Source: Silvimonas iriomotensis (GTDB lineage: Bacteria; Pseudomonadota; Gammaproteobacteria; Burkholderiales; Chitinibacteraceae). Taken from it: a stretch of 64,000 bases of DNA. Location: assembly GCF_014645535.1 (NCBI RefSeq), contig NZ_BMLX01000003.1, positions 525,378 through 589,377 on the forward strand, written 5' to 3'. Positions 7,103 to 15,505 of this stretch are shown here, one piece after another. Made by a program: the position numbers and the translations under genes. Under the pieces are notes generated by a model. That model did not search any database and was not told the origin of the DNA. It saw only the letters and a list, made by a program, of their open reading frames with translations. Numbering within the stretch: the stretch's first letter is position 1; each line of letters begins with the position of its first letter.

Positions 7103-8551
7103 TCAACGCGCCGGCTTGATGCCCAGCGCCGTCATCTTCTTGTACAAGGTGGCCCGGCCGATGCCAAGCCGTTGCGCGGCCAGTGCCGCACGGCCGCCAG
7201 CCGCTTGCAGGGCTTCTTCCAGCAACCGTTTTTCAAAGGCGAGCATGGCGCTCTGGTAGTCCTGATCCGGCTCGCCCAGCGCGGCGCGCCCGTGGCCGAC
7301 GTCGATCAGCGCGGCCAGGTCATCCACCTGCAGTTCGGCCCGGTCAGACAGCATGATGGCGCGCTCCAGCACGTTTCTGAGTTCCCGCACATTGCCCGGC
7401 CAGTGATAGTGGCGCAGGTATTCCACCGCCGCGGCCGAGATATGCCGCACGCCGCAGGTCAGGGCCAGCTCATCGAGCACCGCCTGGCAGAGCGCCGGCA
7501 AGTCTTCAGCCCGATCGCGCAGTGGCGGGGTGCCAATGGTCAGCACATTGAGCCGGTAAAACAGGTCGGCACGGAACGCCCCGGATTCCACCCGTTGCAA
7601 CAAGGGGGCGGAGGTCGCGGCGATGATGCGCACATCGGCACGGATCACTTTGTTGGCGCCCAGCGGCTCAAACTCTTTGTCCTGCAACACGCGTAACAGC
7701 TTGCTTTGCAGCGCCAGGGGCAGCTCGCCCATTTCATCCAGAAACAGCGTGCCGCCATCGGCCAGTTCAAATTTGCCGATCCGCCCTTTGCGATCCAGCC
7801 CGGAATAAGCCCCGGGCGCCGCGCCAAAGAGTTCGGCCTCCAGCAGGGTTTCCGGAATCGCCGCCATATTGAGGCTGACCAGCGGTTTGCCGGCGCGGGC
7901 CGATGCGGCGTGAATGGCATGCGCCAGCACTTCTTTGCCGGTGCCGGTTTCACCCAGCAACAGCACCGGGGAATCCATCTGCGCGGCGCGCCGGGCGCGG
8001 CGTTTGACCTCGGTGGCGGCCTCGCCCGTGCCAATGAAACTGTCAAACGAGTACTTGGGTTTGCGCGCCTGCGCCAAAGACTCTTGTGCGCTGGCGAGTT
8101 CTTTTTTCAGCTGGCTGAACTTGGCCACAATGGGCGAGAGCGACTGCAACTGGTCAAACAGGGCAAAGCCGATGGCGCCGACTACCTGGCCGCTTTTGTC
8201 CTTGAGCGGCAAGCGCGTGACCACCAGTGACTCATGCCCGGCGGCGGGCATGATATCCAGCAACTGCGGTTTGCCCGTCCTGACCACGTCGCGCATCTGG
8301 CTGTGGGCGATCACTTCTTCCACCGGCCGGCCAATCGCGCCAGCGGGTTCGGCAAAGCCAAAGCGCGCAGCATAACGGGCGTTGATCCAGACAATGCGGG
8401 CTTCGTGATCGACAATCACGGTGCCTTCGCAGAAGTCTTCCATGGTGTCGAACATGCTCTGGATGGCCCACTGGCGCACGGCATCGTAATCGGCCAGCAG
8501 GGTGGTCAGGTCGATCGGGGCGGTGGGGTGGGCGAAAGGGCCGGTGGTCAT
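7103..8551 (-). CDS. PAS-AAA+-Fis transcriptional regulator, sigma-54 activator-like
   Basis: A 482-residue regulator. Residues 30-140 form a PAS sensor (VDHEARIVWINARYAARFGF), followed by a short coiled linker. Residues 180-410 form the AAA+ domain with Walker A GETGTGKE, Walker B GGTLFLDEMGELPL and the arginine-finger region. A Fis-type helix-turn-helix sits at the C terminus (AAQRLGIGRATLYKKM). The sigma-54 contact loop, normally GAFTGA, reads GAYSGL, so activation through sigma-54 is doubtful; it may act TyrR-like with sigma-70. The start at 8551 (MTTGPF) is preferred over an upstream frame extension that is Pro/Ser rich, but there is no Shine-Dalgarno sequence. Ligand and target genes are unknown. 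Confidence 0.82.
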   Translation of the reverse strand: MTTGPFAHPTAPIDLTTLLADYDAVRQWAIQSMFDTMEDFCEGTVIVDHEARIVWINARYAARFGFAEPAGAIGRPVEEVIAHSQMRDVVRTGKPQLLDIMPAAGHESLVVTRLPLKDKSGQVVGAIGFALFDQLQSLSPIVAKFSQLKKELASAQESLAQARKPKYSFDSFIGTGEAATEVKRRARRAAQMDSPVLLLGETGTGKEVLAHAIHAASARAGKPLVSLNMAAIPETLLEAELFGAAPGAYSGLDRKGRIGKFELADGGTLFLDEMGELPLALQSKLLRVLQDKEFEPLGANKVIRADVRIIAATSAPLLQRVESGAFRADLFYRLNVLTIGTPPLRDRAEDLPALCQAVLDELALTCGVRHISAAAVEYLRHYHWPGNVRELRNVLERAIMLSDRAELQVDDLAALIDVGHGRAALGEPDQDYQSAMLAFEKRLLEEALQAAGGRAALAAQRLGIGRATLYKKMTALGIKPAR

Positions 8552-8554
8552 TGT

Positions 8555-8578
8555 GGGGGGAGGGTGGGGGAGATGGGG
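8555..8578 (+). other. potential G-quadruplex at the start of the PAS/AAA+ regulator gene
   Basis: Four G-tracts of 6, 3, 5 and 4 separated by loops of 1, 1 and 4 bases on the plus strand, which is the template strand of the regulator. It ends three bases before the proposed start codon, and the mRNA carries C-tracts where a ribosome site is expected. Confidence 0.5.
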
Positions 8579-8740
8579 TAGCGTACTACGGGGTGAGTGC
8601 GGGCAGAAGGTGGCGTTGTATCTACCAAACATCCTGCGCGGAGTGTTGGGGGGATTCCTGAATGTGGCGGTGATCCTGCTGAACTGGGTGTGTAGCGCCC
8701 TTCGGCGCGTTGTTTTTGATACCGGCGGTGGCCGGAGTAC

Positions 8741-8772
8741 GTTACTTTCTTTGCTTCGCCAAAGAAAGTAAC
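8741..8772. repeat. palindromic repeat element
   Basis: Perfect 13-bp arms GTTACTTTCTTTG (8741-8753) and CAAAGAAAGTAAC (8760-8772) with loop CTTCGC, followed by CAAAGAAAGGCGACCCC. From memory, this type of sequence is dispersed in many copies in betaproteobacterial and xanthomonad genomes; only one copy is seen in this window. Confidence 0.65.
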
Positions 8773-8880
8773 CAAAGAAAGGCGACCCCAGCCCTGCGGC
8801 CCTCCGGGCTGCCCTCAGTCGGTCGGGAGCCTGGGTCTCCCTCCACTCCTTCGGCGCTTGGCTTTAATGGGGGGGAAGGT

Positions 8881-8938
8881 CAAAAGCAACAGCAACGGCA
8901 AAACCCAAACCAACAGCAACAGCAACAGCAACAGCAAC
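8881..8938. repeat. CAACAG simple-sequence repeat
   Basis: Interrupted hexanucleotide repeat (CAACAG units, best run about 8910-8935). It lies outside genes, just beyond the 3' end of the DUF308 gene. It could be slippage-prone. Confidence 0.7.
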
Positions 8939-8962
8939 CCCAGCCTCGGTGGCGGGGCTGGA

Positions 8963-10249
8963 TCAGCCAAATACCCGGTGCAGCATTCGTACCAGCCAGC
9001 GTTCGCGCTGGAATTCGCTGACGCGGCGCAGGACGCGGGCGTAGTCGAGGATCAGGCCGGGGGTCCAGGTCATGGTGTTGCCGCGGGTGCGCAGCAAGGA
9101 CAACAGCCAGACGTTGGGGTCGGTGGCGAGGATGAAAAAGCGGTACCAGGGGCGGGTGCGGCCGACGATGCCTTCCAGCGCGACGTCCAGGGCCAGCGCG
9201 ACGGTGGTGGAGCAGTTGCGGCTGGAGAGGTTGTAGACGACGTCGCGGCGGTAGATGTCCCAGAAGGTGCGCAGCGCTTCTTCGTTGTAGTTGCGAAACC
9301 AGATTTGCCGGTTGGGTTCGCACCAGTCGGCTACTTCGGCTTCATAAGACTCCAGAAAACGCCCGGGGATGTCGTTTTCTTTGTGTGCCAGCAACATGCC
9401 CTTGAATTGCTGTTCAGAGAAACTCTCCACGCCAGGGTAGAGGCTGATATAGAGGTCCGGCGGCAGTTCCAGTGACGAGTGCCCGGTAGACACCTTGCCG
9501 CTGCGATCCACGGCGGCGATGTAGCGGTCAACAATGGCGCGGCGTTGCGGGTTGGGGGTGGAGCCCACGGGTGTCCATACATGCACCATCAGCGGGTAGA
9601 ACGGGCGCTTGGCGGGTGCGGCGTGGATGGGCAGTTTTTCGTACCAGTACCAGTTGTGGCGGCGGAAATACGGCATCGACAACACCGATACGCCTTCCGG
9701 TAGCTCGCGAAATTCCAGCCCCAGCCGGCACATCATGATGCCGTATGCGATCAGCAGAATGCCAAAACAGACGGGGAAGACATGCAGGTGCTCGATCGGC
9801 CAGCCGGTAAACACCTGGATCGACACCAGAATTTCGCCCACGCCGATCAACATGCTGCGCTTGAAGCCATTGAACCGGATCACATGCGCCGAGGCCGTGC
9901 GCAGCATGCCGTCGATCAGAAAGCCGATGCCAAAGAACACGGTGCTGGCCCAGCTGTTATCGACCGGGGCGCGCATGGCCAGACCACCCAGGGCGATCAG
10001 CGCGCCGGCACTGAGCAACAACACCAGCCGGTGCTTGCGCCTGACCACGCTCAGATCGGCCAGGCTGACGAGGCCTTCAATGACGCAGATCAGGCCAAAG
10101 AGGGTGCTGACGACGATCAGCAGCCACCAGGCCAGGCCCAGCACGCTGGCAATCCCGATCAGGATCAAAACGGTACCGATCACAGGCAGCTTGTGCCATT
10201 CGCGACGGAATGGATCGGCCCCGATCAGCAAAATGATGATGCGCAGCAC
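8963..10249 (-). CDS. membrane protein: HdeD-like (DUF308) N-terminus fused to a permuted papain-like domain
   Basis: A 428-residue protein. The first 180 residues hold about six hydrophobic helices in the HdeD/DUF308 pattern (VIGTVLILIGIASVLGLAWW, ISAG-type pairs). The C-terminal 230 residues are soluble and carry His257 in STGHSSLELP and Cys346 in SRNCSTTVALALD. A His before a helix-starting Cys is the order seen in circularly permuted NlpC/P60-like (LRAT/YiiX-type) hydrolases. A hydrolase or transferase acting at the membrane is inferred; the substrate is unknown. It is monocistronic on the minus strand. Confidence 0.65.
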   Translation of the reverse strand: MLRIIILLIGADPFRREWHKLPVIGTVLILIGIASVLGLAWWLLIVVSTLFGLICVIEGLVSLADLSVVRRKHRLVLLLSAGALIALGGLAMRAPVDNSWASTVFFGIGFLIDGMLRTASAHVIRFNGFKRSMLIGVGEILVSIQVFTGWPIEHLHVFPVCFGILLIAYGIMMCRLGLEFRELPEGVSVLSMPYFRRHNWYWYEKLPIHAAPAKRPFYPLMVHVWTPVGSTPNPQRRAIVDRYIAAVDRSGKVSTGHSSLELPPDLYISLYPGVESFSEQQFKGMLLAHKENDIPGRFLESYEAEVADWCEPNRQIWFRNYNEEALRTFWDIYRRDVVYNLSSRNCSTTVALALDVALEGIVGRTRPWYRFFILATDPNVWLLSLLRTRGNTMTWTPGLILDYARVLRRVSEFQRERWLVRMLHRVFG

Positions 10250-10353
10250 GGCGTCTCATTTGTAGTAAGTCGTCTGCACTAATATTGTGTTTAACTTACG
10301 CTTGGCGCCAGTTTTTTCTGTGTATGAATCGGGCTGTGCGGTGGGGAGAAACC

Positions 10354-10375
10354 CCCGCGCCAGCACTGGCGCGGG
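10354..10375 (-). terminator. GC-rich hairpin downstream of the amylase gene
   Basis: CCCGCGCCAG (10354-10363) and CTGGCGCGGG (10366-10375), a 10-bp perfect stem with a two-base gap. On the minus strand it is followed by a short T-run (GGTTTCT). It lies about 100 bases beyond the amylase stop and is a weak terminator candidate. Confidence 0.45.
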
Positions 10376-10478
10376 TTGTGGGGCAGGGGGTTGTTGCTGC
10401 GTTGCGGTATGAATTTATTTCAATAATGGCCGGGTATTCAGGCGGCCGCTTATTGCGGGTGAGCAAGCGCCGGCCGGT

Positions 10479-12086
10479 TCAGGGGGCGGTTTTGATGAAG
10501 ATGGCCGCTTGTTGGGCAGCCAGATTGATCTTGTCAGATTTAAGCTGAACGTTTCCTGGCTTGGCGTTGGTGTAAAGAAGCTGCCACTGGCCTTGCCAGG
10601 CCGCGGGCAACGCTGCGTCGGCGGCGCGGCGGCTGTAATTGAGGGCGACCAGAATCTGCGTTTTGCCTTGCTCGCGCACAAACACAAAGACCGGATCATC
10701 GTCATCCGACAGTATCCGCAGCGCGCCGGTTTGCAGCGCGGGCTGGGCTTTTCTGAGCGCAATCAGCGCGCGGTAGGTTTCCAGCAAAGAGCCAGGCTTG
10801 CCGTTTTCGGCGGCGACATTGGCGGTGGCATGGTTTTGCGCCAGGGTGCGGAATGGTTTTGCCGTACTGAAACCAGCGTTGGCGCTGTCATCCCAGCTCA
10901 TCGGGCCGCGCAGGCGCTGGTCATCCCACTTCACCGGTTCGCTGAAGGTCTGGCCGATTTCCTCGCCGTAATACAGGAACGGAATGCCCGGCAAGGTGAG
11001 CAGCGTGGCGGCGGCCAGTTGTTGTGAGGGCAGGTCTTCGCCCAGTTGCTGGGCCACCCGGGGCCCGGCAAAGCTGTCGTGGTTAGAGAGGAACGTGCCC
11101 ATGCTGGCGACGGGCTTTTGCTTCAGGTACGCGGGCAGCGTGTCCATGACGCGCCCCATCTGCACGCTCTTGAGAATGGCGTTTTGCAGGCCGAAGGCAA
11201 ACGCACTGCCGGCGGAATCGCTGCCGGAAAACTCGGCCGGATAAGCCGGGGCCTCGGCCACCATGTAACGCTTGCCGTACCGGTTCAGCAGGTCATGCAC
11301 CTGGCGCATGATGTTGTGGTTTTCCGGCTGGCCTTCCCAGGCATTGGGGCCGTTCTCGACCAGCGCGCCAACCGCATCAAAGCGGAACCCGTCTACGCCG
11401 CGGTTCAGCCAGAAGCGCAGGTTGTCCAGATGAAACGCCAGCACATCCGGATTGCGGAAGTTGAAGTCCGGCATGGATGGCGCAAACGCGCCGTAGTAAT
11501 AACCGCCCGCCTTGCCGGCGTACCACGGATCGCCACCATAGGTTTGCCAGCCCGTGGGTTTGCTGTTTTTCCAGACATACCAGTTACGCCACGGCGACGC
11601 AGCATCCTGATTGGCTGCCATAAACAGCGGGTGCGTGTCGGCGCTGTGGTTGATGACGTAATCCAGAATCACGCCAATACCGCGTTTGTGCGCTTCGGCA
11701 ATCAGCCGGTCAAAATCGGCCAGCGTGCCGTAGTCGGGCTCGATATCGCGGTAATCGGCCACTGCATAGCCGTGATCGTGATCGGCGCTGCGGTAAATGG
11801 GCAACAGCCAGATGCCGGTAATACCCAGGGATTTGAGATAGTCCAGCCGCTGCGTCAGGCCGTTGAGATCACCAATGCCATCGCCGTTGCTGTCCTGGTA
11901 GGCGCGCACCAGGATTTCCATGAACACACCTTGTTGTGCCCAGTGATCCGCCAGGCCGCTGTCATGAATTTGCGGCTTGACCGGGCTGATATCAGCACCG
12001 GCCGGGGGCTCGGCCGCAGGCAGGGACTGCCCCAGCAACAAGGCGGTCAGACCGGCCACGCTGAGCAAGGAACGGGAGGAGGTCAT
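10479..12086 (-). CDS. secreted alpha-amylase family (GH13) glycosidase
   Basis: A 535-residue exported enzyme acting on alpha-glucans or maltooligosaccharides. A signal peptide (LLSVAGLTALLLGQSLPAAE) precedes the TIM barrel. GH13 conserved regions are clear: I DYVINH at 142-147, II GFRFDAV with nucleophile Asp237, III VAEAP with acid/base Glu278, IV FLSNHD with Asp337. The opening segment (MEILVRAYQDSNGDGIGDLNGL) resembles the oligo-1,6-glucosidase and trehalose-synthase subfamilies, with a C-terminal beta domain after residue 440. It therefore acts in the periplasm or outside the cell. A perfect LacI-family-like palindrome lies about 50 bases upstream, suggesting sugar-controlled expression. 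Confidence 0.9.
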   Translation of the reverse strand: MTSSRSLLSVAGLTALLLGQSLPAAEPPAGADISPVKPQIHDSGLADHWAQQGVFMEILVRAYQDSNGDGIGDLNGLTQRLDYLKSLGITGIWLLPIYRSADHDHGYAVADYRDIEPDYGTLADFDRLIAEAHKRGIGVILDYVINHSADTHPLFMAANQDAASPWRNWYVWKNSKPTGWQTYGGDPWYAGKAGGYYYGAFAPSMPDFNFRNPDVLAFHLDNLRFWLNRGVDGFRFDAVGALVENGPNAWEGQPENHNIMRQVHDLLNRYGKRYMVAEAPAYPAEFSGSDSAGSAFAFGLQNAILKSVQMGRVMDTLPAYLKQKPVASMGTFLSNHDSFAGPRVAQQLGEDLPSQQLAAATLLTLPGIPFLYYGEEIGQTFSEPVKWDDQRLRGPMSWDDSANAGFSTAKPFRTLAQNHATANVAAENGKPGSLLETYRALIALRKAQPALQTGALRILSDDDDPVFVFVREQGKTQILVALNYSRRAADAALPAAWQGQWQLLYTNAKPGNVQLKSDKINLAAQQAAIFIKTAP

Positions 12087-12136
12087 GGGTGATCCTGGGT
12101 TGATTGAAAGAGGTCAGAGTTTGAAAAAGCATATTT

Positions 12137-12150
12137 TCAAACCGGTTTGA
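12137..12150. promoter_or_regulatory. LacI/GalR-type operator upstream of the amylase
   Basis: Perfect 14-bp palindrome TCAAACCGGTTTGA with the central CG typical of LacI-family operators. It lies 51 bases upstream of the amylase start, in the divergent gap with the glutathione transferase. The regulator itself is not in the window. Confidence 0.6.
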
Positions 12151-12249
12151 GGTGCCATAAGGTATGCCACCTGGACACGCTATGCCCGTACACGATGGCG
12201 GCCTTTCGGCTACATTGCCAGAAGCATAAACATCCACAAGGGCTTACGC

Positions 12250-12936
12250 ATGATCACGGTGCATCACCTGAATAATTCGCGCTCGCAACGGGTATTGTGG
12301 CTGCTGGAAGAACTGGGCATCGAGTACCAGATCAGGTTTTACCGGCGCGACCCGGCCACCTTGCTGGCGCCGCCTGAGTTGCGGGCCATCCACCCGCTGG
12401 GCAAGTCGCCGGTGATCACCGATAACGACGTCACTGTGGCAGAGTCTGGCGCCATTGTTGAATACCTGCTGGACCAGTACGGCGAGGGCTATCTGCGACC
12501 GGCGCCGGGCACTGCGGCACGCCGGCAGTTCACCTACTGGCTGCATTACGCTGAAGGCTCGGCCATGCCTTTGCTGTTGATGAGTCTTGTGTTCGGCAAA
12601 ATGCCGGAGCAACCCATGCCGTTTTTCATCCGGCCCATTGTGCGCGGTATTGCCGACAAGGTGCGGCGGGTGTTCCTTGCGCCCCAACTGAAAACGCATA
12701 TGGATTTTGTCGAGTCGCAACTGGCGGCAACCGGCTGGTTTGCCGGCGATGAATTCAGCGCGGCCGATATCCAGATGAGCTTTGTGCTGGAGGCCGCTGC
12801 GGCCCGTGGCGCGACGCAAGCCAGGCCGCATATCCAGCACTTCCTTGAGGCCATCCATGCCCGCCCGGCTTACCAGCGTGCACTCGACAAGGGCGGGCCG
12901 TTTGCGGTGACAAGCCTTGCTGCTGCTAAAACGTGA
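12250..12936 (+). CDS. glutathione S-transferase family protein
   Basis: A 228-residue cytoplasmic GST. The N-terminal thioredoxin-fold domain (1-80) has NNSRSQRVLWLLEELGIEY, where Ser/Arg would contact glutathione, and HPLGKSPVITDNDVTVAESGAIVEYL, the usual cis-Pro and ESxAI glutathione-binding segment. The helical C-terminal domain (90-220) contains DEFSAADIQMSF. The substrate is unknown. It is divergent from the amylase and has no operon partner. Confidence 0.88.
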   Translation: MITVHHLNNSRSQRVLWLLEELGIEYQIRFYRRDPATLLAPPELRAIHPLGKSPVITDNDVTVAESGAIVEYLLDQYGEGYLRPAPGTAARRQFTYWLHYAEGSAMPLLLMSLVFGKMPEQPMPFFIRPIVRGIADKVRRVFLAPQLKTHMDFVESQLAATGWFAGDEFSAADIQMSFVLEAAAARGATQARPHIQHFLEAIHARPAYQRALDKGGPFAVTSLAAAKT

Positions 12937-13077
12937 GCGGCAAACGGCCATAACAAAAACGCCTCGCCCGGACAAGTCAGTCGGCGGTTGTCAGCCTCCA
13001 GTCATGTAATTCTTGTACGGCGGCAGGATTCGGAATAGGCTCTGCCGTGTTTAACTCTTTTGACTGGTTTACCGCAA

Positions 13078-14094
13078 ATGCAATCGAGCAAGCTCGCCGA
13101 TATAGCGGCACTGATCGGTGAGAGCGAGAGGCTGACTTATGCGGATGCGGATGAGTCGCTGCGCCTTGCCCAGGAAGCCGTGCGCCAGATTGTGCCCGGC
13201 ACGGATGCCTTGCTGGCGGTACGCGCACTGCAACGGTGCGCGACCATGCAGCTGATTTTCGGACAGATGCATGAAGGCCAGGCGTCGTTGCTCAAGGCAC
13301 TGACGATTGCCGAAAAAGAGGATTTTGACGCCATTCGCGGCGAGATCATGCAAGACATGGCCGCCGTCTACTACACCATTGGCGAGTACGACGACGCCAT
13401 CGATTACTGGTCGGACTGTCTTGATCCGGCCAATACCGAATTCACCACCGAAACACGCGTTCATTCCCATATTGGACTGGGGCAAATCTACTTTGCCCAC
13501 GAGAACTATGAGATGGCGCTGTCTCACCACCGGCGCGCCCAGCGCATGGCAGGCACCACGCTGCCGGAAGTGCTGCGTTGCCGGGTGCTGATCAATGTCG
13601 CTACCGATTGCCTGCGCCTGGAAAAACTGGATGACGCTGAAGAAGCGCTGACCGAAGGTCTGACGCTGGCGCAATCGGCCGGGCAAAAAGAGTATCAGGA
13701 AGAAATCTGTGTCTATAGCGCCACGGTGGCGATGGACCGTGGTGATCTTGCCACGGCAGGGCAGTGGCTGACGCGCGCTGAATCCATCGAACACGTGTGC
13801 CTGTGGGGCCAGAACCTGCGCCTGTTGGCGCGCGGGCGGCTGCATGTGATCAACGGCGAGTTTGAAGCTGCACACAAAGTGCTGCACAAAGCGCTGGATC
13901 TGGCCGGCGAGATGGGGATCTCGCACAAGGCCTATCAGGCGCACCACCTGCTGGCGCAAACCTATACCCATCAGGGGCGCGTGGCCGAAGCCGAACATCA
14001 TCACAAGCGCTACCTGGAAATCTTCAACCGCATCGTGCGTCCGGGCACCTATAGCCGCCTGCAGCAGCTTGAAACGCGGATCGGCGACATCTGA
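13078..14094 (+). CDS. TPR-repeat protein A, paralogue of the gene at 15.5 kb
   Basis: A 338-residue all-helical protein with about seven tetratricopeptide-like repeats (for example RVHSHIGLGQIYFAHENYEMALSHH split over two helices, and EFEAAHKVLHKALDLAGEMG). There is no signal peptide, membrane segment or enzymatic domain. The repeat sequence and the ending HHHKRYLEIFNRIVRPGTYS resemble the sensor half of TPR-GGDEF or TPR-LuxR proteins of this bacterial group, but the output half is absent. The start ATG 13078 is preferred to TTG 13060; neither has a strong ribosome site. Function unknown; protein-protein interaction inferred. Confidence 0.72.
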   Translation: MQSSKLADIAALIGESERLTYADADESLRLAQEAVRQIVPGTDALLAVRALQRCATMQLIFGQMHEGQASLLKALTIAEKEDFDAIRGEIMQDMAAVYYTIGEYDDAIDYWSDCLDPANTEFTTETRVHSHIGLGQIYFAHENYEMALSHHRRAQRMAGTTLPEVLRCRVLINVATDCLRLEKLDDAEEALTEGLTLAQSAGQKEYQEEICVYSATVAMDRGDLATAGQWLTRAESIEHVCLWGQNLRLLARGRLHVINGEFEAAHKVLHKALDLAGEMGISHKAYQAHHLLAQTYTHQGRVAEAEHHHKRYLEIFNRIVRPGTYSRLQQLETRIGDI

Positions 14095-14207
14095 TTGATG
14101 CCGCAGGGCTTGATGTGCGCACCCCTTGCGCCCATCTGTAACGCACTGACTCTTTCCTGGCATGCGCCCTACGGCGGCATGCCATGTGCCATTGCGGAGC
14201 CTCGCTC

Positions 14208-15365
14208 ATGACCCCTTTCACATTTCATAACCCCACGCGGCTGCATTTTGGCGCTGGCCAGATTGCCCGTCTTGCCGATGAAATCCCGGCCGGTAGCCGT
14301 GTGCTGCTGGTGTACGGCGGCGGCAGTATCAAGAAAAACGGCGTGTACGACCAGATCCGCACTGCGCTGGCTTACGCCGACATCACCGAGTTCTCTGGCA
14401 TTGAACCCAATCCCGAGTTCGACACCTTGATGAAAGCGGTGGAGATCGGCCGGGAAATCCAGCCCGACTGGATCATTGCGGCCGGTGGCGGCTCGGTGTC
14501 CGATGGCGCCAAGTTCATCGCCGCGGCGATTGAGCTTGATCCGGCCATTGATCCCTGGTTGATTGTGGGCAACCGCATCAAGCTGGAAAAAGCCGTGCCG
14601 CTGGGCGTGGTGCTGACGCTGCCGGCCACGGGCTCTGAAAGCAATCTGGCCTCGGTGGTCACGCGTTCTGCCACGCAAGACAAACTCTCGTTCAAGAACC
14701 CGCTGGTGTTCCCCCGCTTTGCCGTGCTGGACCCGACGGTGATGGCCAGCCTGCCGCCACGGCAACTGGGCAACGGCGTGGTCGATGCGTTTGTGCACAC
14801 CACGGAGCAATACCTCACCTATCCGGCCCACGCCCGCATTCAGGACCGGCTGGCCGAAGGCATTCTGGCCACCCTGGCCGAACTGGGGCCGGAGTTGCTG
14901 GACGGCGTGCATGAAGAAGCCCGCGCCAACGTCATGTGGGGCGCCAACCAGGCCTTGTTCGGGCTGGTGGGCGTGGGGCAGCCGCAAGACTGGGCCACCC
15001 ATGCCATCGGCCATGAACTGACCGCGCTTTACGGGCTGGATCACGCGCAGACGCTGGCGGTGACACTGCCCGCGCTGCTGCGCCATTGCGTTGATGAAAA
15101 GGAAGCCAAGCTGGTGCAATACGCGCGCCGCGTCTGGGGGCTTTCTGGCGAGGGGCGTGAGCTGGCGCTGGCTGCCATTGAAGCGACAGCCGCATTCTTT
15201 GAACGCATGGGCGTGCCCGTCCGTTTGTCAGCCCACGGCATCAATCCGCAGGAAGCGGCAAAGAAGGTCGAGGAGCAACTCATCCGGCATGGTCGTACCG
15301 CTTTGGGTGAGCACGGACGCCTTACTCCGGCAGATTGCGCTGCCATCGTCGCCGCATCAGGTTAA
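14208..15365 (+). CDS. yqhD: YqhD-like iron-containing alcohol dehydrogenase / aldehyde reductase
   Basis: A 385-residue group III alcohol dehydrogenase that likely reduces aldehydes with NADPH, as E. coli YqhD (387 residues) does. Shared stretches include NPTRLHFGAGQIARL at the N terminus, VYGGGSIKKNGVYDQI, the nucleotide-binding GGGSVSDGAKFIA, LPATGSESN, and metal ligands in NGVVDAFVHT (Asp, His) and GHELTALYGLDHAQTLA (two His). The start ATG 14208 has GCGGAG upstream; an in-frame ATG at 14184 is less likely. It lies between two paralogous TPR genes on the same strand. A role in detoxifying reactive aldehydes is inferred from the family. Confidence 0.9.
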   Translation: MTPFTFHNPTRLHFGAGQIARLADEIPAGSRVLLVYGGGSIKKNGVYDQIRTALAYADITEFSGIEPNPEFDTLMKAVEIGREIQPDWIIAAGGGSVSDGAKFIAAAIELDPAIDPWLIVGNRIKLEKAVPLGVVLTLPATGSESNLASVVTRSATQDKLSFKNPLVFPRFAVLDPTVMASLPPRQLGNGVVDAFVHTTEQYLTYPAHARIQDRLAEGILATLAELGPELLDGVHEEARANVMWGANQALFGLVGVGQPQDWATHAIGHELTALYGLDHAQTLAVTLPALLRHCVDEKEAKLVQYARRVWGLSGEGRELALAAIEATAAFFERMGVPVRLSAHGINPQEAAKKVEEQLIRHGRTALGEHGRLTPADCAAIVAASG

Positions 15366-15505
15366 ACCTTTACACGTGCACACGGGCGGCAGCGGGGCAT
15401 TTTCATGCTGCGGTGCACCTAGTGTTGTCATGCTGACGTGCTAATGTCGCTGCATAGCTGGCAATGAGACCAGCGGAGATGATGCTCCGCAGACGAGCCC
15501 ACGGG

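Larger units (their letters stand above)
8552..8962. other. 411-bp non-coding stretch with G-rich tract, palindrome and CAACAG repeats
   Basis: No convincing gene. It holds a run of four G-tracts (8555-8578), a perfect 13-bp palindromic repeat (8741-8772) and a CAACAG microsatellite-like tract (about 8881-8938), each listed separately. It lies upstream of the PAS/AAA+ regulator and downstream of the DUF308 gene, both on the minus strand. Confidence 0.7.

Noticed and set aside
8881-8938. CRISPR array
   Set aside because: The repeats are 6 bp with no spacers and no cas genes nearby; a simple-sequence tract.
10285-10548. 87-codon plus-strand frame between the DUF308 and amylase genes
   Set aside because: No ribosome site, overlaps the 3' end of the amylase, and shows no protein-like pattern.
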